Positions 38,759 through 42,762 of a DNA stretch of 42,762 nt are shown one piece after another. Source of the stretch: Chloroflexota bacterium (GTDB taxonomy: Bacteria; Chloroflexota; Anaerolineae; Promineifilales; Promineifilaceae). The notes under the pieces were generated by a model. That model did no database searches and had not been told where the DNA came from. It saw only the letters and a list, made by a program, of their open reading frames with translations. Both the position numbers and the translations under genes were made by a program. The stretch spans positions 1-42,762 of the forward strand of contig JAJRVV010000063.1 in assembly GCA_024277135.1 (NCBI GenBank), given 5' to 3'. Numbering within the stretch: position 1 is the stretch's first letter; the number at the start of each line of letters is the position of its first letter.

Positions 38759-39919
38759 ATGAGCGGCGATTTGGCAACGCAACTAACACAAAAAGCATTC
38801 GAGTTGGGATTTAACCGGGTGGGTATTATCCCGGCTCGGCCGGCGGTGCGGTTGGATGCGTATCAGCGTTGGCTTGAGGCGCAGATGCACGGGGAAATGG
38901 GCTACATGGCCCGGCCAGATCGGGTCATCCGCCGCCAGGATTTGCATGTGATTTTGCCCGGCGTGCAAAGTCTCATTTGTGTGGCAGCGGATTATTTTTC
39001 GGGTCGGCTGCCGCCAGAAATTGCTAACGATCCCAGTCGAGGACGCATCGCTAATTACGCCTGGGGGGTGGATTATCATGAGGTGATGACGCCGCGTTTG
39101 CTGGCGTTGGCGGATTGGTTGGCGGCGGAGGCGGACGTCGCTGTCCAAAACCGAGCGTATGTGGACACCGGCGCGATATTGGAACGAGATCATGGAGAAA
39201 CGGCCGCTCTCGGCTTCACCGGCAAAAACACGATGCTCATCCACCCCCGTCACGGCTCCTTCTTCTTCCTCGGCCAAATTTTGACCACATTAGCCATTGA
39301 TAATTCACAATTCACAATTGACAATTCACAATTCCCTACTTGTGGTTCCTGCCATCGCTGCCTGGATGCATGCCCAACCAACGCTTTTCCCCAACCGCAT
39401 GTGCTGGACGCCCGCCGCTGCATTTCTTACCTGACGATTGAGTTAAAAGGGTGGATTCCGCGAGACTTACGGCCGCTCATCGGCAACTGGGTCTATGGCT
39501 GCGACATCTGCCAGGATGTGTGCCCCTTCAACCGCTTTGCCGGAACAAAAATTCACAATTCACAATTCACAATTCACAATTCACAATTTGATCAAGCCGC
39601 TCCCCCCTTGCTCAAATTGCTGACACTGGATGAAGAAACCTTCAACCAGCGATTCGCTTACAGCCCCATCAAACGCATCAAACGCGCCCGTCTGGTGCGG
39701 AATGCGTGTGTGGCGGCGGGGAATTGGGGCAGCAAAACGGCCGTCCCTTCCCTCATCACCCTCCTCTCCGACCCGGAACCCATCGTGTGCGGCCACGCCG
39801 CTTGGGCTTTGGGGCAGATTGGAGGGAAGAGGGCGAGAACGGCCGTGGCTCACGTCCTCAAATCAGAAACCGACGAAAGTGTGCGTCAGGAGATGCGGTT
39901 GTCAATGAGCAGTTACTGA
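38759..39919 (+). CDS. queG: Epoxyqueuosine reductase with repeat-encoded insertions
   Basis: The product is 386 residues. QueG reduces epoxyqueuosine to queuosine in tRNA using cobalamin and two [4Fe-4S] clusters. The N-terminal cobalamin domain includes FNRVGIIPARPA, ANYAWGVDYH and VDTGAILERDHGE with the conserved Asp. The ferredoxin part has CGSCHRCLDACPTNAF and CDICQDVCPFN, plus an intervening CISYLTIE, and a HEAT-like C terminus (VPSLITLLSDPEP, CGHAAWALGQIG). Two in-frame insertions, IDNSQFTIDNSQF and IHNSQFTIHNSQF, sit just before the first cluster motif and just after the second. They are AT-rich tandem repeats foreign to the family. TATAGT lies only eight bases upstream of the ATG, so a leaderless message is possible. 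It overlaps the URO-D gene end to end. Confidence 0.93.
   Translation: MSGDLATQLTQKAFELGFNRVGIIPARPAVRLDAYQRWLEAQMHGEMGYMARPDRVIRRQDLHVILPGVQSLICVAADYFSGRLPPEIANDPSRGRIANYAWGVDYHEVMTPRLLALADWLAAEADVAVQNRAYVDTGAILERDHGETAALGFTGKNTMLIHPRHGSFFFLGQILTTLAIDNSQFTIDNSQFPTCGSCHRCLDACPTNAFPQPHVLDARRCISYLTIELKGWIPRDLRPLIGNWVYGCDICQDVCPFNRFAGTKIHNSQFTIHNSQFDQAAPPLLKLLTLDEETFNQRFAYSPIKRIKRARLVRNACVAAGNWGSKTAVPSLITLLSDPEPIVCGHAAWALGQIGGKRARTAVAHVLKSETDESVRQEMRLSMSSY
39295..39335. repeat. In-frame AATTCACAATT tandem repeat inside queG (first)
   Basis: About two 21-bp units of the AATTCACAATTCACAATTGA type encode IDNSQFTIDNSQF. The insertion lies between TTLA and the cluster motif CGSCHRC, where most QueG proteins have a short loop. 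It is stop-free and preserves the frame. Confidence 0.9.
39549..39589. repeat. In-frame AATTCACAATT tandem repeat inside queG (second)
   Basis: Consecutive 7-bp copies of ATTCACA encode IHNSQFTIHNSQF, placed just after CPFNRFAGTK. It is the same repeat family as the first insertion and is stop-free in the queG frame. Confidence 0.9.
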
Positions 39920-40888
39920 CTCCCGTAGAGCGCGGATGTTCCGCGTTGGCGTGGTGATCATGGTCACGCAGCCGGTGCCCAGCAGCAGGCGACGGCCGTT
40001 TGTCTGCATCAATGCCTCTTCTGCTTCCGCCAACGCCTTTTCCGGCGATTCCTCATGCAAGCTCCAGCGGGACACGCCGCCGCTGGCCGCTCCCTTGATT
40101 TGCTTTAAGCCATCCGCCAAACGCACATCCGTCTCCCGGTCATGCCAATTGATGAACTGTGCCGGGTAATCGGCCGTCAGGTCAAACATAATGTCGGCGC
40201 TGTGGACATGCACCATGTTGCACCAGAGGTCAGAGACAGATTCCAGGATACGCAGGTCATACGGCCGTGCCCACGTCTTAAACTCCTCCCGGCTGAGCAA
40301 GGGATAACGAGCGTGCTGCACCGCATAAAAAATGCCGCTGATCCCAGTCGCTTTGGCCGCTTCGATGTAACGCAGCGTCGTTTCCGTCATCGTCTCCATC
40401 CCCTGCCGGAAAGCGTCCGGGTCGCGGCGCATGTACGCCAACATTTGCGCCTCTCCCGCCAGATTTTTGGCCTGAGACAGCGGCGAGAAGATGGTGGCGA
40501 TGAAGGGTACGCTGTCGCCCACGCCTGCGCCAACGAGACGTAAGGCTTCAATCTGGACGGCCAACATCCCTTTGGCGGGGTCTAGCGGTTTCAATTCGGT
40601 CCAGTCAGACGGCCGGGCGATGGCGCGGCGGGTGTATTCTCGCGTCCCTTCCAGCGAACCAACCCATCTATCCTCCACGCCCCAATCGGTGATAGCAAAA
40701 CTGCTGGCCGGGCCAACTTTGAGCAAATCCCAATCATAATCTTGCTGCCATTTGAGGTGGGCGGCGGCTAACGCTTCGGCATCCTGGTCATCGCCGGGCC
40801 AATGCCGCCACAACGCCACCGGCGTCCGATCCGTCGGCTCTCCGGCGATGGCGGCTTCCAGCCGTTTTCGTTTACTCCAATCGGTCAT
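39902..40888 (-). CDS. Uroporphyrinogen decarboxylase (URO-D) superfamily protein
   Basis: The product is 328 residues. It starts MTDWSKRKRLEAAIAGEPTD, then PVALWRHWPGDD, typical of the URO-D superfamily. The HemE substrate arginine signature (PVWxMRQAGR) is not present, so it is probably not the haem enzyme. YDWDLLKVGPASS, YAVQHARYPLLSREEF, and VHSADIMFDLTADYPAQFIN with NWHDRETD are TIM-barrel elements shared with cobalamin-dependent methyltransferase relatives (MtaA/CmuA type). Substrate unknown. It ends inside the last codons of queG (18-bp antisense overlap) and begins 389 bp from the IS110 transposase gene. Confidence 0.85.
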   Translation of the reverse strand: MTDWSKRKRLEAAIAGEPTDRTPVALWRHWPGDDQDAEALAAAHLKWQQDYDWDLLKVGPASSFAITDWGVEDRWVGSLEGTREYTRRAIARPSDWTELKPLDPAKGMLAVQIEALRLVGAGVGDSVPFIATIFSPLSQAKNLAGEAQMLAYMRRDPDAFRQGMETMTETTLRYIEAAKATGISGIFYAVQHARYPLLSREEFKTWARPYDLRILESVSDLWCNMVHVHSADIMFDLTADYPAQFINWHDRETDVRLADGLKQIKGAASGGVSRWSLHEESPEKALAEAEEALMQTNGRRLLLGTGCVTMITTPTRNIRALRESVTAH

Positions 40889-40954
40889 GGTTTACTCCTC
40901 GTATAAAGTAATTCCATAAATAGTTCCCAAACAATTGAATAACAGGTCAGCATC

Positions 40955-41237
40955 ATAGGGGTACATCCCAACATCGTATACAATTTATGACGATAAATTG
41001 TCGGCGGCGAGGGTGTTCTCTTTCTCCTTGTAGCCCGGTGCGAACCGGTGTCTTCTTTCACAGTATGTAACCCCCGCCCCGCCGTGCGCTTCTAACACGG
41101 ATTGTGTGCACCTACCTGGGCGGCGCCGGCTGTAGCAGTCCGGCCGGGCCGGAACCGGTGGTTGTCCCCGCTCTGGCAGGCAAGCTCTTATTAGCACGAG
41201 GCTGTTGCCGGCGGGTGATGTTGGGGTGTACCCCTAT
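40955..41237 (+). ncRNA. Candidate IS110 bridge-RNA region: structured non-coding segment closed by a 21-bp inverted repeat
   Basis: Bases 40955-40975 pair with 41217-41237 over 21 positions; the single mismatch becomes a U-G wobble in RNA. Inside are a perfect 9-bp hairpin (ACAATTTAT at 40980-40988, GACG loop, ATAAATTGT at 40993-41001), a GNRA-capped stem (CCGGT 41035-41039, GCGA, ACCGG 41044-41048), CCGTG/CACGG near 41083-41101, and GC-rich helices near 41121-41160. No open frame or codon bias is seen. IS110-group elements carry their guide (bridge) RNA in the non-coding segment upstream of the transposase, exactly this position. Which loops bind target and donor, and the element ends, are not determined. 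Confidence 0.5.
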
Positions 41238-41277
41238 GCGGCCGACTTAATAACCCATCTCATAAGGAGGTTTCTCT

Positions 41278-42621
41278 ATGACCAATCGTATCCCTGAAAT
41301 AGCGGGCAGTAAGCCAACCGAAATGGTCTTGGCTATTGACTTCAGCCTCGACCGGCTCGATGTCTCTCTGCGCGGCGACGGGCGCGAGTGGATTTGGGCG
41401 CACCAGGCCTATGACAACAATTGGTCTGGCTACCAGCAGCTCAAACAAGAGCTGCTGTCCGAGCTTGACCCACATCGTCCAGTACGCCTGACCGCTGTGG
41501 GTGAATCTACCGGCCCTTACTGGTGGCACGCCTTCTATCAGTTCAGCCACGATGATGAGTTACAGCCGTTTTCACCTGAACTGGCTCTGCTCAATCCCGC
41601 TCGTGTCAAAAGGTATCGCCAGGCGCTCCCGGAACAAGACAAGTCCGACCCGGATGATGCCCGTCTCATTGACCAGTATTACCGCGCCGTGGGTGTGGAA
41701 CACCCCCATCAGTTTTATGACCGGTATCTCCCTTTGCGTACCTTCACCCGCGCTTATGCTCGCGTGACTCACTCGCTTGCTTCTGAAAAAGCGTATCTTC
41801 TCTCGCTTCTTTACCTCTGGTCTAGCGAGTACCGACATAAGAAGGAAAAACCCTTCTCCAATCTCTTGGGGGCGACCAGCCAACATATCCTGGACGAATT
41901 CGCCGACATTCAGGCTGTCGCCGACATCCCGCTGGACAAATTGACCGATTTGCTGGTGCAATTTTCGGCCAATACGCTCCCTGACCCCCAAGCCAATGCC
42001 CGTAAACTGCACGATGTGGCTTCTCATTCTTATCCTGTTCCACCTCACCTCTCCGGGCCGCTCCATCAGGCCATTAAACATACGCTGGCTCACATTCGCT
42101 TTTTGTCGGACAACCAAAAAGCGTATCGGCAGCACATTGAACAGGAACTAAGCGGGCTTCCCGAAGCTCAGATGGCTCTGGATTTTAAGGGACTTGGCCC
42201 CATTTTGGTCGCCGGCTGTCTCAGTGAAATCCAGGATACCACTCGCTTTGTCACTGGCGATAAGTTCGACAAGCGTCTCAAACAGCGCCGCCCCCGAACT
42301 TACCGCGATGGTCAGGCAGCCGTGGCCAAGATGGCCGGTCTTTGGTGGCCCAGGCACGACTCCGGCCATGTGCAAGGATTGAAACCCTTTCTCGCCCGCG
42401 AGCGCAATCCCTATTTGCGCTACTGGCTGGTTCAGTCAGCTCATACTTTGCAACGATACCAACCTGATTATCAGCGGTTCTATTGGAAGAAGTATCGTGA
42501 AGCTCACTCCCATCATCATAAGCGCGCCATCGTCTTGACGGCGCGTAAGGCCGTGCGTTTGATCTTTGCCCTGCTGCACAAAGGTCGGCAAGCGTGTCTG
42601 GAGGAGGGTCTGTTGACATAA
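41278..42621 (+). CDS. IS110-family transposase (DEDD recombinase), intact
   Basis: The product is 447 residues. The N-terminal RuvC-like DEDD domain has D21 (LAIDFS), E76 (VGESTGPYWW), and D124/D127 in KSDPDDARLID. The C-terminal Transposase_20 domain begins at FKGLGPILVAGCLSEI and carries the conserved serine S362 in PRHDSGHVQG, followed by NPYLRYWLVQSA. These are the two halves of the composite active site of bridge-RNA-guided IS110 recombinases. The enzyme is longer than many IS110 members (about 320-420), with a charged C-terminal tail (REAHSHHHKRAI). AAGGAGG lies seven bases before the ATG. No ACGGCCGT octamer occurs inside, unlike most host genes, so it looks recently acquired. Right-end boundary not found. 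Confidence 0.92.
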   Translation: MTNRIPEIAGSKPTEMVLAIDFSLDRLDVSLRGDGREWIWAHQAYDNNWSGYQQLKQELLSELDPHRPVRLTAVGESTGPYWWHAFYQFSHDDELQPFSPELALLNPARVKRYRQALPEQDKSDPDDARLIDQYYRAVGVEHPHQFYDRYLPLRTFTRAYARVTHSLASEKAYLLSLLYLWSSEYRHKKEKPFSNLLGATSQHILDEFADIQAVADIPLDKLTDLLVQFSANTLPDPQANARKLHDVASHSYPVPPHLSGPLHQAIKHTLAHIRFLSDNQKAYRQHIEQELSGLPEAQMALDFKGLGPILVAGCLSEIQDTTRFVTGDKFDKRLKQRRPRTYRDGQAAVAKMAGLWWPRHDSGHVQGLKPFLARERNPYLRYWLVQSAHTLQRYQPDYQRFYWKKYREAHSHHHKRAIVLTARKAVRLIFALLHKGRQACLEEGLLT

Positions 42622-42762
42622 CTCCGCGCTCCCCGGCGCGCCATGCAGCTCTCGGCCGCTTGGAAACGGCCGTTGCCGGGCTGTTCATCACAGGCCATCG
42701 CTTTGGCCGCATTTAACCTGCACTCAATTGTTAAAGTTCAGATGAGGGCGGGTTATTGCCCG
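42622..42762. other. Region downstream of the IS110 gene; right end not resolved
   Basis: This 141-bp tail has a hairpin around GGCCGCTTGGAAACGGCC near 42655 and GGGC/GCCC at the window end. CAATTGTTAAAGTTCAGATG (about 42725) partly resembles CAATTGAATAACAGGTCAG on the left side (about 40932), but the match is too loose to call element ends. No gene is seen. Confidence 0.4.

Noticed and set aside
40932-42745. Terminal repeats of the IS110 element from similar CAATTG-containing flanks
   Set aside because: The similarity is short and interrupted, and IS110 elements usually lack terminal inverted repeats, so the ends were left undefined.

Overview
The window is about 43 kb of a high-GC bacterial chromosome. 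It is most likely from the phylum Chloroflexota (Anaerolineae/Ardenticatenia-like). The reasons are BTAD/NB-ARC/TPR regulators, large FG-GAP and discoidin surface proteins with a YLPxxxK/FLPxxxR motif, PknB kinases with C-terminal sensor modules, VanW/peptidoglycan-binding-4 plus beta-lactamase-fold proteins, abundant short palindromic repeats, and extreme over-representation of the palindromic octamer ACGGCCGT (about 60 copies counted by eye). This assignment is inferred from content and not proven. I saw no rRNA, tRNA or CRISPR array.

Layout. 1-1871: 3' end of glpB (interrupted in frame by a 21-bp tandem repeat), then glpC. 2142-3538: a broken conflict-type gene (effector-associated domain, TIR, FGE/C-type-lectin fold) whose C terminus looks like a diversity-generating-retroelement variable region. 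3719-5772: hairpin repeat, a frameshifted and truncated penicillin-acylase gene, and a scrambled ABC-F ATPase fragment in antisense to its end. 5998-10288: polA, a PlsC-type acyltransferase and a methyltransferase. 10296-11285: PAP2 phosphatase (minus). 11464-11675: a duplicated 106-bp hairpin repeat. 11747-13914: two-component response regulator and sensor kinase, converging on a PspC-family membrane protein. 14562-19167: Nudix hydrolase, two tandem paralogous exported serine-hydrolase-like proteins (one lacking the nucleophile), and an aldo/keto reductase. 19263-23054 (minus): a very large exported FG-GAP/discoidin protein and a small upstream gene, divergent from a BTAD-NB-ARC-TPR regulator (23150-26422). 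26419-30777 (minus): small membrane protein, cyclophilin, exported metalloprotease and class-A beta-lactamase-like lipoprotein. 30807-38645 (minus): PknB-type kinase, LOG-family protein, GAF/SpoIIE phosphatase, and a STAS / anti-sigma-type kinase / STAS set forming a partner-switching module. 38759-40888: queG (with two in-frame repeat insertions) converging on a URO-D family protein. 40955-42621: an intact IS110-family transposase gene preceded by a roughly 280-bp structured non-coding segment closed by a 21-bp inverted repeat, a candidate bridge RNA.

How it works together. The region is dominated by cell-envelope and signalling functions: two-component system, PspC, PknB, partner switching, BTAD regulator, peptidoglycan-associated serine hydrolases and secreted proteins. 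The most unusual signals are the DGR-like hypervariable tail on a TIR/FGE gene, the IS110 upstream structured RNA candidate, the stop-free 21-bp repeats invading coding genes, the ACGGCCGT octamer, and a paralogue pair in which one copy has lost its catalytic serine.
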